A DNA stretch of 64,000 bases, from contig NZ_AHMO02000011.1 in assembly GCF_000243715.2 (NCBI RefSeq), positions 580,949-644,948 of the forward strand, read 5' to 3'. Positions 1-8,614 of this stretch are shown piece after piece (within the stretch, counting starts at the first letter, position 1; each line of letters begins with the position of its first letter). The DNA comes from Leptospira broomii serovar Hurstbridge str. 5399. GTDB lineage: Bacteria; Spirochaetota; Leptospiria; Leptospirales; Leptospiraceae. Made by a program: the position numbers and the translations under genes. The notes below the pieces were generated by a model. The model made no database searches. It saw nothing but the letters and a program-made list of their open reading frames with translations, and was not told the DNA's origin.

Positions 1-890
1 ATTTTTTCCTCGGCCAACTCATGTTCGAGTATCTTTTCCTGAAGTTTTACATTCGCTTCGGCCACCTGATCATAAGGGCGAATGACGGATGCTACAAACG
101 TTCCTTTATATATTAGATAAAAGGCAAGTACTTTATAAATATGCCCTAATACATTATACTCGTCAAAAACGCTATGATAAACGGATAGGACCGATTCTCC
201 GAAGATGCAAAGTATAAAAGCCGCCAGGTAATACAATATCTCCGATTCTCTCGTTAGTATCCATCGTCTCCAATAAGCGATCATCGACAAACACAGGATA
301 AGAATGATGACATATTCCGATACTTTCTTAAATTGAGTCAAACCGACGCCTTCGACGAACGTAGCCGGCAGATACGAAGGGAAAAAAATAATAGCAACAA
401 AGATCGTCCCCGTAAAGCAAATGCAAAACAAGAGTAGGTTCGATTTAGTCAGCCAAGGAAGACTCTTCTTTGAATAAATGAAAGCGCTTACGAGGAAGAC
501 GGAGGCGTTGAAAAACCTTGCGGCGATCCAAAATTGGGTGGACTTATTGGCGGAATTTGGGGTCACAAGATCGGACATGCCCGAATAGGCCAAAGTATGC
601 ATAAAATCCAAAACGCCGATCGCAAGAAATGAAGTTCCCAAAAAAAGGGCATGGTCATCCTTGCTACGTTCATACGTGAACCAGCATACTCCGAAAATCG
701 ACAGAGAAACAACTATACTAAAAAATTCCGTAATATTATGAAAAAGGAGATATGAAGAATGATCAATTTCAGAAGAAAGCGATTCATGCAACTGGACAAT
801 GATAGGAAACGGAATCGATGATAGAATCAAAACTCCTACTAACAACAGATACGGATTCTTCAATGGAGACAAAAGGATATCTTTATTCAC
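1..890 (-). CDS. MASE3-type membrane sensor protein, N-terminal part (cut by window edge)
   Basis: Open reading frame running off the left edge; about 296 residues are visible. It begins with GTG at 888-890, the first start codon after an in-frame TAG. Several hydrophobic helices follow, with the motif DFMHTLAYSGM near residue 105, characteristic of MASE3 membrane sensor domains. The visible part ends in a charged helical stretch (VAEANVKLQEKILEHE), the usual linker to a PAS, histidine-kinase or GGDEF output domain, which lies outside the window. MASE3 proteins are inner-membrane sensors of unknown ligand. The start is only moderately supported, because a good ribosome-binding site is not evident. 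Confidence 0.8.
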   Translation of the reverse strand, partial: MNKDILLSPLKNPYLLLVGVLILSSIPFPIIVQLHESLSSEIDHSSYLLFHNITEFFSIVVSLSIFGVCWFTYERSKDDHALFLGTSFLAIGVLDFMHTLAYSGMSDLVTPNSANKSTQFWIAARFFNASVFLVSAFIYSKKSLPWLTKSNLLLFCICFTGTIFVAIIFFPSYLPATFVEGVGLTQFKKVSEYVIILILCLSMIAYWRRWILTRESEILYYLAAFILCIFGESVLSVYHSVFDEYNVLGHIYKVLAFYLIYKGTFVASVIRPYDQVAEANVKLQEKILEHELAEEK

Positions 891-1250
891 AAGAGAATCC
901 CCGGATGGCTAATCTTATCTTTTCCATTATAGAATATAATGAAAATATATGAGCATAATTTCCTTCGAATGATACGTTCCACTTCACCCTGCCCGAATTT
1001 TTCCCTTATCGCTTCTCAAAATTATTTCAAAATCGCAATATGCAAACGTAAAGAAATCCAACATACGAATTATATAAGACCGAAGCGCAAACGAATTACC
1101 ACTAAAAACATGAGAGAATTTTTATCAATATTCGATTATGTTGTAAAATGCCCAGCTACTAAAATATTACGACTATTTGATAATTATCAAATAATCACAG
1201 GACTAACGAGACAATCGTCTCATATCGATTCGAGACGAGCGATACCGATA
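891..1250. other. Intergenic region with an inverted repeat
   Basis: No convincing gene. A plus-strand open frame at 939-1256 has a composition unlike a protein and no ribosome-binding site. At 1215-1238 the arms TCGTCTC and GAGACGA flank a 10-base spacer, just beyond the stop of the minus-strand gene at 1251. It could form a weak terminator-like hairpin, but no T-run follows on either strand. Confidence 0.4.
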
Positions 1251-1451
1251 TTATAGAGTATTCTTAAGCGAAAGTCCGTTTTCTTTTAAAGTCGATTTAA
1301 TAACTGACATCGCATTCTCGCCGATCCCATGCAGTCGTAGAATTTCATCCTCCCGGAATTCAGCCAGCTGCTCTAAAGTTTTGATCCCTGCATTTTGTAA
1401 TGCTCGCTGAGCCGGTTTTGCAATTTTTAGGAATAACAGATCGATTTGCAT
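1251..1451 (-). CDS. RNA polymerase alpha C-terminal-domain-like small protein
   Basis: A 66-residue protein made almost entirely of one helix-hairpin-helix fold. The middle (PAQRALQNAGIKTLEQLAEF, then LRLHGIGENAMSVIK) matches the C-terminal DNA-binding domain of the RNA polymerase alpha subunit, including the LxGIGxxxxxxI hairpin. The alpha N-terminal assembly domain is missing, so this is a stand-alone domain and not rpoA. Such proteins may bind DNA or contact transcription factors; that role is inferred from the fold. It stands alone, with an inverted repeat just downstream. Confidence 0.75.
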   Translation of the reverse strand: MQIDLLFLKIAKPAQRALQNAGIKTLEQLAEFREDEILRLHGIGENAMSVIKSTLKENGLSLKNTL

Positions 1452-1492
1452 TCGAAAGTCTCAATAAACAAGAATTTCCGTAGAGCGGTAAT

Positions 1493-1591
1493 TTAAACAA
1501 CTACGCCGAAAATTTTTCCGACAAATGCGGCGATTCCCATAGCGAGAGTTCCCCCAAAAGAGACAAGAAGAATGTCCTTCAATATATTCAA
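1493..1591 (-). CDS. Possible 32-residue hydrophobic peptide
   Basis: A short frame starting with TTG immediately after the stop of the upstream lipoprotein gene. It encodes a single hydrophobic, glycine-containing helix (VSFGGTLAMGIAAFVGKIFG) ending in GVVV. It could be a small membrane peptide translated by reinitiation. There is no clear ribosome-binding site and no ATG in a suitable place, so it may be chance. Confidence 0.2.
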   Translation of the reverse strand: MNILKDILLVSFGGTLAMGIAAFVGKIFGVVV

Positions 1592-1597
1592 TAAACA

Positions 1598-2143
1598 TTA
1601 TGGATTATTCTCAGATTTTATCGCACAGCCTCGTGAATATAAATCGACGGACGCAGCGATAATATCCGATAAAGATGAAGGCGAAGATCTAAAGAGAGCT
1701 AGTGGTGTCAACAAGATTCCAAAAAATTCGTTGTTCCGTAAATCGTAACTACAGGAATTCATTAAACGCCCCGACTCAAAGACTCGAAAATGAATACTAT
1801 AATTGACCTGATTATAGAATGGAAAAATAGATCCTGTCGCCGACGTAGCGATTAGATTTAAAATCCTTAGAATCGCCCTGGTCGTACCTCCCTCTTCCAA
1901 AATTACTTCCAATCTGGTTGACGTTCCATTCTGGAATATAAACCCGTTTTTTTCCAATCTCGATCGAATTTCAGGAATATAGCGCCCTTGATCCGACCAG
2001 GCTATAAACTGCAGACCTAACCCGTGCTTGACCGAACGATCCGGATTCGTATTTAAACTTCCGGAGTTTCGTAAGTCTCCGAAACCTACGCAAGCTATAT
2101 CGCAAAAAGAAAGAAATATAAAGAGAGCTAGAACTTTACTCAT
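1598..2143 (-). CDS. Putative lipoprotein, third gene of lipoprotein operon
   Basis: About 181 residues when started at ATG 2141-2143, which overlaps the stop of the upstream gene by 8 bases (ATGAGTAA), implying translational coupling. The N-terminus (MSKVLALFIFLSFCDIAC) is a signal peptide with cysteines suitable for lipidation. A longer frame to 2206 exists, but it would put this signal sequence inside the protein. Family unknown. The middle and end look like a paralogue of the preceding gene: a strand with VILEE, a hydrophobic segment ending in FPF, then a 'force' strand and an LLTPLALF segment. Probably anchored to the outer or inner membrane. Confidence 0.65.
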   Translation of the reverse strand: MSKVLALFIFLSFCDIACVGFGDLRNSGSLNTNPDRSVKHGLGLQFIAWSDQGRYIPEIRSRLEKNGFIFQNGTSTRLEVILEEGGTTRAILRILNLIATSATGSIFPFYNQVNYSIHFRVFESGRLMNSCSYDLRNNEFFGILLTPLALFRSSPSSLSDIIAASVDLYSRGCAIKSENNP

Positions 2144-2750
2144 CGTGCAATAAGTTATCTTGGGCGGCATCGAACAGAAATAATCGGGCAACTCTTGCCA
2201 TATCATATCGTAAATATTTGGACTCGGAGGGTATTAATAGAAATAATGTTCCCCATCCCAAAACTGCCCAAGCATCGCTGTGATAAACGTACTCGTTTCG
2301 CAACTTTTCTCCTTTCCATACGAGAAAGGATATTTTTCTCTCTAAATTCAGTAGCACAGGGAAGAAAAGAAATGTATTGCTCGCGATAAAATTATTAATT
2401 GTGCTTAATAGAAATCGTCCGGGCCTATCGCTTAGCTGTCCCCCCATTTCCTTGTTACCGGGATACTTTTCCAATACCACTTGAACGTACCAACCGTCGG
2501 ACCCTACTTCATTCTTAAATTTTCGAAATTGAGCGCTCGTTTCCAAAACTGAAATCATAGTCTCGCCCGCGAGAGTTCCTTCGATTTCCTCGGTTCGCCA
2601 ATTGACCAGCTCAAAGGATACGGTTCCGAATTTATTCTTTCGGTAATCCGTAAGGTTCCTTGCATTTCGATCGGCACGAAAGATCGCACAGGAAAACAAA
2701 AGACAACCAAAAAGAGAAAGAAAGATCATCCGAAACTTATCGAATTTCAA
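2136..2750 (-). CDS. Putative lipoprotein, second gene of lipoprotein operon
   Basis: 204 residues with a lipoprotein signal peptide (FLSLFGCLLFSC, lipid cysteine about residue 21). The longest frame begins with TTG at 2748-2750, overlapping the upstream stop as TTGA; an internal ATG at 2727-2729 is an alternative that still keeps the signal peptide. No domain is recognised. It contains a hydrophobic segment (TFLFFPVLLNL) and a later WGTLFLLIP segment in the same relative order as in the following gene, which suggests gene duplication. Function unknown. Confidence 0.7.
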   Translation of the reverse strand: MKFDKFRMIFLSLFGCLLFSCAIFRADRNARNLTDYRKNKFGTVSFELVNWRTEEIEGTLAGETMISVLETSAQFRKFKNEVGSDGWYVQVVLEKYPGNKEMGGQLSDRPGRFLLSTINNFIASNTFLFFPVLLNLERKISFLVWKGEKLRNEYVYHSDAWAVLGWGTLFLLIPSESKYLRYDMARVARLFLFDAAQDNLLHDE

Positions 2751-3910
2751 AGTTTTATCTCAGTCCGAACTATTCTAAAAACTTTAACGGAATCCGGATA
2801 AGCTTGACTTAGGAGGAATCCTCCCGTTTCCGAACTAACATTCAAGTAGGAGCAAGCTCCATTATGCAATTCTGAATTTCCAGGAATAACTTTACTGATT
2901 TTAAGAGATTTAGCTTCCCTTAGAATCCTTGCAGATTCCAAGTCTTCGATCTCGAAGACCATACAACCGTGATAGGCAGGATTCTCATCGTTCGTGGTTG
3001 GAGTAACGATTAAATATGTTTTATTCCGGACGGCAATTAATTCGGGCGCGGAGAAACCGGTAAAAGAATTGCCGGCGATAAGAAGCCCCTCCGAGTCACG
3101 TCGATTATCAAGTAAAATGCCCGCGTAGTTCCAGTTTCCGTCTCGTCGACTCAGCAAAATTTGGCGACCGTTCCATGGCAAATTTCCATCCGCGCAAGAT
3201 AGCGCTAGATATAAACTATTTTCCCTGATAAAAGCAGACGGTTCAGTGAAAGCCGCACAATCGCGTAGCTCCGAATGGATTTCGTTTAACCGAACTTGAG
3301 GAGTTCCTAGATATTGGTCTGCTGCAGAATCATAGTATTTTCCGGAAAATAATTTAATCTCCTTCGCGATAGCTAATTGTTCCGGGGATTCCGCCTGTTT
3401 AAAAGCTATCCAACCGTACTCGAATTTTCTTTCACCGTCGATCAGAGGATACCGGTGCCAAAATAATTTCCATCTTTCCGATCGAGGCGCGCTTGCGTCA
3501 AAGATTAGGGATGAAACCTCCTGGTTCCAAGTCATCGGTTTAGGCGATCGACCGAATAGCTTTAAACTCAATTTTTGACCCAGTTCATCTTCGGCTTCGT
3601 TTATCACAATGCCCGAATCGTTCCATGTTAGACCTTTATCGATGGAATAAGCCAATCGAGTGCTGACCGTATGAGGATGTTCGACAGGCCACCGATAGGA
3701 AGGATCAACCGCCGAATAACTCATGTAAATTTTGTTTAATTGACGATCCATGACGACGGAAGGATCGAAAATTCCGAAAGCTCCGACTCCTTTTATTTCC
3801 AGAAATTTTTCCGTCGATGCGGCTCTCCTTTCTATCGTCGAACAGGAATAAAGTAAGAAGAGAGAGAGCAGAGCGAAATAAAAGAAGATAATCGGAATTC
3901 TAATTTTCAT
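2747..3910 (-). CDS. Sialidase/BNR-like beta-propeller lipoprotein
   Basis: 387 residues starting with a lipoprotein signal peptide (LLSLFLLYSC, lipid cysteine about 23). The mature part has beta-propeller features: GIFDPSVVMD near the N-terminus, an Asp-box-like SIDKGLTWNDSG (typical of sialidase/BNR blades, SxDxGxTW), and further repeats of strand-turn units. Catalytic arginines of true sialidases cannot be assigned by eye, so the enzyme activity is uncertain; a GH43-like or pure binding propeller is equally possible. It is the first gene of an overlapping three-gene operon with two small lipoproteins, pointing to a surface-exposed complex or carbohydrate-related role. Confidence 0.65.
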   Translation of the reverse strand: MKIRIPIIFFYFALLSLFLLYSCSTIERRAASTEKFLEIKGVGAFGIFDPSVVMDRQLNKIYMSYSAVDPSYRWPVEHPHTVSTRLAYSIDKGLTWNDSGIVINEAEDELGQKLSLKLFGRSPKPMTWNQEVSSLIFDASAPRSERWKLFWHRYPLIDGERKFEYGWIAFKQAESPEQLAIAKEIKLFSGKYYDSAADQYLGTPQVRLNEIHSELRDCAAFTEPSAFIRENSLYLALSCADGNLPWNGRQILLSRRDGNWNYAGILLDNRRDSEGLLIAGNSFTGFSAPELIAVRNKTYLIVTPTTNDENPAYHGCMVFEIEDLESARILREAKSLKISKVIPGNSELHNGACSYLNVSSETGGFLLSQAYPDSVKVFRIVRTEIKL

Positions 3911-4169
3911 ACGATGGCGCCCGCCTGAAATAAACGGGCATAACTGTTGGAATTCTCAAAATCACAAAATCTCACTATCCTTCATCTCCGAAGAGAACCA
4001 AAGGCTCAATTAAAATTTTATACGAAAAAAAGTAGAAAATGTTAAGAGAATCGGTAAATAAGCAGTACCAACCTCTACCGATCCATGTAAGAAAAACGAA
4101 TTAATTTTCGCTTGTTTTGATTGATTCATTTCGGATTCTAAAAATAGATTCATCAAAGGCCATATGTAA

Positions 4170-4661
4170 ATGAGTAAATTGAAGATGCCTGTTAAGATAG
4201 GTGAAATTAGAAAAATTCTACCGCATCGTTTTCCTTTCTTAATGGTAGATAGAGTCATCGAATTAGAGGAAGATCGAATAGTAGCGATCAAAAACGTAAC
4301 GGTCAACGAGCCCTTTTTTCAAGGACATTTTCCGGAAGTTCCATTAATGCCGGGCGTTATGCAGCTGGAAGCACTTACGCAAGCGGCGGGATTATTTCTG
4401 CCTCTGAGCGACCCTACTGTTTTCGGCGAAAATGGCGAAAAAATTGGAGTTTTCTCCAAAGTCAATAATTGCACGTTCGAATCCCCCGTTGTACCAGGGG
4501 ACCAGTTGCGGTTGGAAGCTACTAAATTCCAGATTGAAAGAAATCAAAAAGGAGATCCAAAACGAGTGTCCGCGCACGCGGAGGCCTCGGTGGACGGAAA
4601 GGTCAGCTGTCGTTGCGATTTAGAATTTGCAATAATTCCGACAAAGCTAATCAATCGATAA
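4170..4661 (+). CDS. fabZ: 3-hydroxyacyl-ACP dehydratase FabZ
   Basis: 163-residue hot-dog-fold enzyme that dehydrates 3-hydroxyacyl-ACP to trans-2-enoyl-ACP in type II fatty acid synthesis (cytoplasm). The signature is complete: LPHRFPFLMVDRV, then GHFPEVPLMPGVMQLEALTQ. The catalytic histidine is residue 53 and the glutamate residue 67, matching His54/Glu68 spacing in E. coli FabZ. The start at 4170 has AAAGG about 10 bases upstream; an ATG at 4185 is the alternative. It stands alone, away from other fatty-acid genes, and has a somewhat longer C-terminus than the E. coli protein. It may be a second copy in the genome. Confidence 0.93.
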   Translation: MSKLKMPVKIGEIRKILPHRFPFLMVDRVIELEEDRIVAIKNVTVNEPFFQGHFPEVPLMPGVMQLEALTQAAGLFLPLSDPTVFGENGEKIGVFSKVNNCTFESPVVPGDQLRLEATKFQIERNQKGDPKRVSAHAEASVDGKVSCRCDLEFAIIPTKLINR

Positions 4662-4766
4662 AACTTTATAATATTCGATATTTTTAAAAAACCCTCCGAG
4701 GATATCCGTTCACGGGATTTTTACTCTTTATATTCCGACGGGAACATAAGCCTGAGATTCTAATTC

Positions 4767-5174
4767 CTATACTGGATTCTTGAAAAATTGTTCCAGGATG
4801 GTCTCCAATTTCTCCGGCGATAACGGCTTATTGATAAATAAGGAAATTTCTGAGAATTTCTGCGAACGTTCCTGATCGTCTGGATTTAAGGAAGTCGTAA
4901 GCATCAGAATGATGATCCTTTCCTTATCACTAGCGTTTAATTTCCGGTATTCTTCTAAAAATTCCCAGCCGTCCATTCTAGGCATTCGAATATCTAAAAA
5001 AATCAAATTGGGACTCCGATTTGATTTCAAAACATCGATAGCAAGAAGACCGTCGTGAGCTACATCCACTTGAACATCCAAGTCCAACTTTTTAATGGCT
5101 CTTTGATGAATAAAATTCGCCATCTCATCGTCGTCGACCAGAAGGATTCTTTCTAGACCCGCAATTTTTCTCAT
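4767..5174 (-). CDS. Rcp1-like single-domain response regulator
   Basis: 135 residues, a single receiver domain. It has the acidic pocket VDDDE, the phospho-acceptor Asp61 in IFLDIRMPRMDGWEF, a conserved Thr in MLTTS and Lys in NKPLS. No DNA-binding or enzymatic domain follows, so it probably signals through protein contact. Its ATG overlaps the stop of the upstream kinase gene (ATGA), making the kinase its likely partner. The sequence style is that of the Rcp1 group that pairs with phytochrome-like kinases. Confidence 0.9.
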   Translation of the reverse strand: MRKIAGLERILLVDDDEMANFIHQRAIKKLDLDVQVDVAHDGLLAIDVLKSNRSPNLIFLDIRMPRMDGWEFLEEYRKLNASDKERIIILMLTTSLNPDDQERSQKFSEISLFINKPLSPEKLETILEQFFKNPV

Positions 5175-6283
5175 ATCTCAATAGACTCCGGAATATAAAA
5201 TATAAATTTACTTCCCACTCCTAGTTCCGACTCCACCCATATCTTACCTTTGTGCAATTCTATAATTTTCGCACAATGGGATAAGCCTATTCCAATTCCT
5301 TCATATTCTTCATCTCTATGTAATCTATAAAATAGCGAAAAGATTTTATCAAAATATCTACTGTCGATTCCGATTCCGTTATCCTGAACTGAAAATTCCC
5401 AGCCGTCATCGATCTTTCGAGCCTCTATACTAACTGTCGTCTTTAACGAGTTTCTGCCGTATTTGATCGCGTTACCGATGAGATTCTGAAACAATAATCT
5501 AAGCTCCAACGCATAGCACCGGATCGAAGGAAGAGCGGAGATATGTAATTCCACATTTCGTTTATCATTCGGAGAAATCAAGTCTTCAAGGACGGAGTGA
5601 ACTAACCCGTTGCAATCAACCATCTCAAGCTTCCTTTTAACTCCGATCCGACTATAATCGAGAAGCGACTTAATAAGAACTTTCATCCTTTCAACGGACG
5701 CACCGATGGCTTTAAGAAAATATCTACTCTCTTCCGAAAAGTCCTTTTCAAAATCCTTTTCCAAAATCTCCAATAAACTACCGATCGTATTCAACGGTTG
5801 ACGCAAATCATGCGAAGTGATATACGTAAACTGCTCCATCTCCTTGTTTTTCGCAATCAATTCCTCGTTATACCTTTTCAATATATCGGCAGACCTGCGC
5901 GCCTCCGTCATATCTCTAGTAACTTTGATAAACGCCACCACATCCCGATTATCGTCGTGAATCGCAGTAATCAGGATATTTCCATAAAACTTTGATCCAT
6001 CTTTCCGAACTCGCCAGCCTTCGTGCCGAGCCTTGCCGTCTAGTCTGGCTTGTTCCAACAAATCTATAGGCAATCCATTTTGCAGCTCTTGCTTCGGATA
6101 AAAAATGCTAAAATTTTTTCCTATAATTTCTGTCGCCGAATATCCTTTAAGCTTCTCAGCTCCGATATTCCATGTTTGAATAAATCCATCCTGATCTAAT
6201 ATAATAACGGCGTAGTCTTCAATTTCATCGAATATATAGGAAAATCCGTGCTCAAAAATTCTCTTTGCTGTTGCTTCATTCAT
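5171..6283 (-). CDS. PAS-domain sensor histidine kinase
   Basis: 370 residues, no membrane segment, so a cytoplasmic sensor. Domains in order: PAS at about 15-125 (YAVIILDQDGFIQTWN, GYSATEIIGKNF, then the PAC part ending VTRDMTEARR); a coiled linker; a HisKA dimerisation domain with phospho-acceptor His158 in ITSHDLRQPLN; and an HATPase domain with N-box NLIGNAIKYG, G1 DNGIGID and G2 GIGIGLS. This is the bacteriophytochrome-type kinase subgroup. It overlaps the receiver gene downstream, so the two form a two-component pair. The signal sensed by the PAS domain is unknown. Confidence 0.92.
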   Translation of the reverse strand: MNEATAKRIFEHGFSYIFDEIEDYAVIILDQDGFIQTWNIGAEKLKGYSATEIIGKNFSIFYPKQELQNGLPIDLLEQARLDGKARHEGWRVRKDGSKFYGNILITAIHDDNRDVVAFIKVTRDMTEARRSADILKRYNEELIAKNKEMEQFTYITSHDLRQPLNTIGSLLEILEKDFEKDFSEESRYFLKAIGASVERMKVLIKSLLDYSRIGVKRKLEMVDCNGLVHSVLEDLISPNDKRNVELHISALPSIRCYALELRLLFQNLIGNAIKYGRNSLKTTVSIEARKIDDGWEFSVQDNGIGIDSRYFDKIFSLFYRLHRDEEYEGIGIGLSHCAKIIELHKGKIWVESELGVGSKFIFYIPESIEI

Positions 6284-6697
6284 TATTCAAAAGCCTCGAC
6301 TGAGAACTCCGATGTTCGATATCCGCTTTATTTATCTCCGAAAGGAAATTCCGTTTTTTCCCAAAAATCAAGTAAAAAAAGATATTAGTTTATTGTACGA
6401 GCTTTGTCCATTATAAATTCTAAGTATGTTAATATTATATATTCCTTTTTTAACTTAAAAGGGTGAACACTTAAGTCTCCCCTTTGGAAATAAATGTCGA
6501 TTTCGCTTAACAGGAAGTATCATTTTATTATGTAATTCGTATTAATTTCAAGAACAAGCCGATATAATATATGAATGAAAATTCATAAATGAGTAAAAGA
6601 GAAAATACATTATCGCTTGAAGGGAGATAACCGATATTAGGTGAATCCGGATCGGAGGATGATTATCCGTGTGAAAACAGTAATTAGGTTCGGTCTT
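6284..6697. other. 414-base intergenic region with a short inverted repeat
   Basis: AT-rich gap between the ATP-grasp gene and the PAS-kinase gene, both on the minus strand. No open frame looks like a gene. A perfect inverted repeat lies at 6570-6587 (TATGAAT, GAAA spacer, ATTCATA), next to a plus-strand TATAAT at 6564-6569. It presumably holds the kinase promoter on the minus strand; I could not place it. Confidence 0.4.
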
Positions 6698-7981
6698 CTA
6701 ATTCAATACTTGAACTATATCAGGCATGACATATACTGGCGAAAATCCGCCCCCTTTCGTACTAAAATTAGTCGTTTGACCCCGATACAAACGGGAAGCG
6801 AATAGCAATATTTCATTCCTATAGATATATGCTCTTAAATCCATTTTCATTCCAATTTTCGTTCCGGATATCGAAGTAGTCCGAACCGAAGGAGGAATTA
6901 ATTCTTGATAAATGTAATCGCCATTTAGGATTTCATTATATTTCCCTTTGGTCAGCTTGCCGCCGCAATAGGCCGCCTTGCTTCCAAAGCCCTCCTCCGG
7001 TTTAAAAAAAATTGACTTTCTTTTATTCCAAATTTCGACCGACTTGTCCGGATTGACGAAACTAGTTTTCGGTATAGATCTTTCCAGAATTTCCAAAGAA
7101 TGCTCGTCCAATCCCGCCGACTTAAGAAATGTAGAATCCGATAGAAATACGAGATTTGATTTCCTTGCGAATAGATCGTAATCCATTGGATTCGGAGTAA
7201 GAACAACCTCTCCGTTACTCCAAGCGGAATGCAAATGGGCGCATTCAGGAGAGAATAGATGAAAATCCGTAAGTCTATTATAGATAAGATCGATTTTTTG
7301 ATCCTCGAAATAAAGATTCCCGTTCCTTCTTTCGATTTGCTCGGGGGATAGAATTATGCATTTGATTCCTTTCGATTGAAACAAATCTCGAAACAAAAGA
7401 AATTCTGAATATAAAAACTGAGCTTGAGGATTATTATCAACGATAGCGACTACCTTCGGCAAACCGGAATGACCGTTTGCCGACCATTCTTCAATAAAAA
7501 TGGAAAAGAAAGTATCTTTCAGTCCTTTAAGTTCGTTGAGATTCGGTAACGCTAGGTCGACCGCCTTACAGCAACGAATCTGTGCCGTCATTAGCTTGAA
7601 TTGCAGGAATGCTCCGCCGGCATTCGTATTAATTTCAATCAGCTTTGGTCCGTCGGAAGTTCTATGGAAATCCAGACTTAAAAAGACTCCACCTTCGCTG
7701 TTGCGGCGTGTTATCTCTCTAGGATACGACTTTAAGAATTCGTTCCTAATCGAAGGAAGCTGCAAGGCGGATCGAATCGAGTGCAGAATGTCCTTCATTC
7801 TTTCTACTTCCGATAAGTTTATAAACGAAGGTGTCTCCGAAAAAAATTGGTTTGCGGGAATCGGGCTATGAACGGCTTTCAAAGGACCTTCATTCAACTT
7901 ATCGATATCCAACGAAGAGCAGGAACATGTATCATTCAGAACATCGGCAATCCTTTCGTCGCATATAGTCGAATCATTCAC
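6698..7981 (-). CDS. Circularly permuted ATP-grasp family protein of unknown substrate
   Basis: 427 residues. ATP-grasp motifs are present in permuted order. The metal-binding strand usually found last (SLDFHRTSDGPKLIEINTNAGG) lies at about 100-125. The nucleotide-binding part follows: FFKPEEGFGSKAAY near 335, then YIYQELIPPS and MKMDLRAYIYRNEILLFASR, ending with a glycine-rich FSTKGGGFSPVY loop. This resembles circularly permuted ligases such as glutathionylspermidine synthase, but the substrate half is different and I cannot name the product. A cysteine-rich N-terminal stretch (CSCSS) is odd. It overlaps the small PqqD-like gene upstream by 8 bases and is probably translationally coupled to it. 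A carboxylate-amine ligase role is inferred. Confidence 0.7.
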   Translation of the reverse strand: MNDSTICDERIADVLNDTCSCSSLDIDKLNEGPLKAVHSPIPANQFFSETPSFINLSEVERMKDILHSIRSALQLPSIRNEFLKSYPREITRRNSEGGVFLSLDFHRTSDGPKLIEINTNAGGAFLQFKLMTAQIRCCKAVDLALPNLNELKGLKDTFFSIFIEEWSANGHSGLPKVVAIVDNNPQAQFLYSEFLLFRDLFQSKGIKCIILSPEQIERRNGNLYFEDQKIDLIYNRLTDFHLFSPECAHLHSAWSNGEVVLTPNPMDYDLFARKSNLVFLSDSTFLKSAGLDEHSLEILERSIPKTSFVNPDKSVEIWNKRKSIFFKPEEGFGSKAAYCGGKLTKGKYNEILNGDYIYQELIPPSVRTTSISGTKIGMKMDLRAYIYRNEILLFASRLYRGQTTNFSTKGGGFSPVYVMPDIVQVLN

Positions 7982-8201
7982 GTTTTAACCTCGGTTCGTT
8001 AATAATCTTAAAGACGACGAGCGATTTCCTCAAATCGTCCTGCAAATTTTCTCTACTGACTGAAAAATCCTCAATCATATCTTTGACTGTCAGAGCCGCA
8101 GTAAAAACTTTTATATGCCGGAAAATCATGGCTTGAGATAAATTAATCCCTTCGAGCGAATCTCCGCAAATAATTAAACTCCTTCCCAAGACCGGCCTCA
8201 A
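7974..8201 (-). CDS. Small PqqD-like protein coupled to the ATP-grasp gene
   Basis: 75 residues from a TTG start at 8199-8201; no ATG or GTG lies further upstream in this frame. The pattern GINLSQAMIFRHI, then LTVKDMIEDFSVS and LQDDLRKSLVVF fits the small winged-helix fold of PqqD-type peptide-recognition proteins, although similarity is too weak to be sure. The reading frame stays open and protein-like for about 20 residues before the TTG, so the true start may be a rarer codon further up. Its stop lies inside the start region of the ATP-grasp gene, implying that both are made together. Alternative: an unrelated small helical protein. Confidence 0.5.
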   Translation of the reverse strand: MRPVLGRSLIICGDSLEGINLSQAMIFRHIKVFTAALTVKDMIEDFSVSRENLQDDLRKSLVVFKIINEPRLKRE

Positions 8202-8251
8202 AATAGCGATTCCTGTGGAGCAATCCAGAAAATTTAAGTTTAGATGGAATA

Positions 8252-8614
8252 TTACTTTTGGGAGGCGACGGAGAATAAATTTCGAATACCGCCCGCGTCC
8301 CGTACTTCGGTAAATCCTTCCTCTTTCAAAATTGTTTTTGCCCTTGCACTTCTACCGCCTGACTGACAGTACAATATAATTTTTCCTTGCTTCGGTCCTA
8401 ACTCACCCAAATGCGAGTGCAGATCATTGATGGGAATATTGATCGCTCCCGGATAATGTTCGACTGCGAATTCCTGGGGAGTTCTTACATCGACGACGAG
8501 TGCCCCTTGCTCCAGCCAATTCGGAATTTCACGTCCCTCATCGTTTTTCCCGCAACCTATTTGCATAGTAGTTAACAGGACTATCACGCTTAGAAATAAT
8601 TTATCGTTATTCAT
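8252..8614 (-). CDS. Rhodanese-domain lipoprotein
   Basis: 120 residues: a lipoprotein signal peptide (VIVLLTTMQIGC, lipid cysteine 21) followed by a single rhodanese domain. The active-site cysteine is residue 83 in LYCQSGGRSA; the VDVRTPQEFAVEHYPGAINIP entry motif is intact. Such proteins move sulfane sulfur or act as redox thiol carriers; here the domain would sit on the periplasmic side of a membrane. It lies 50 bases upstream of the PqqD-like gene on the same strand and may head that operon, though the gap leaves room for independent expression. Confidence 0.85.
   Translation of the reverse strand: MNNDKLFLSVIVLLTTMQIGCGKNDEGREIPNWLEQGALVVDVRTPQEFAVEHYPGAINIPINDLHSHLGELGPKQGKIILYCQSGGRSARAKTILKEEGFTEVRDAGGIRNLFSVASQK

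Noticed and set aside
939..1256. 105-codon plus-strand open frame
   Set aside because: No ribosome-binding site, odd composition and it covers a hairpin downstream of the RpoA-CTD-like gene; looks like chance.
4010..4306. Minus-strand frame over the fabZ start
   Set aside because: Antisense shadow of a confidently identified gene.
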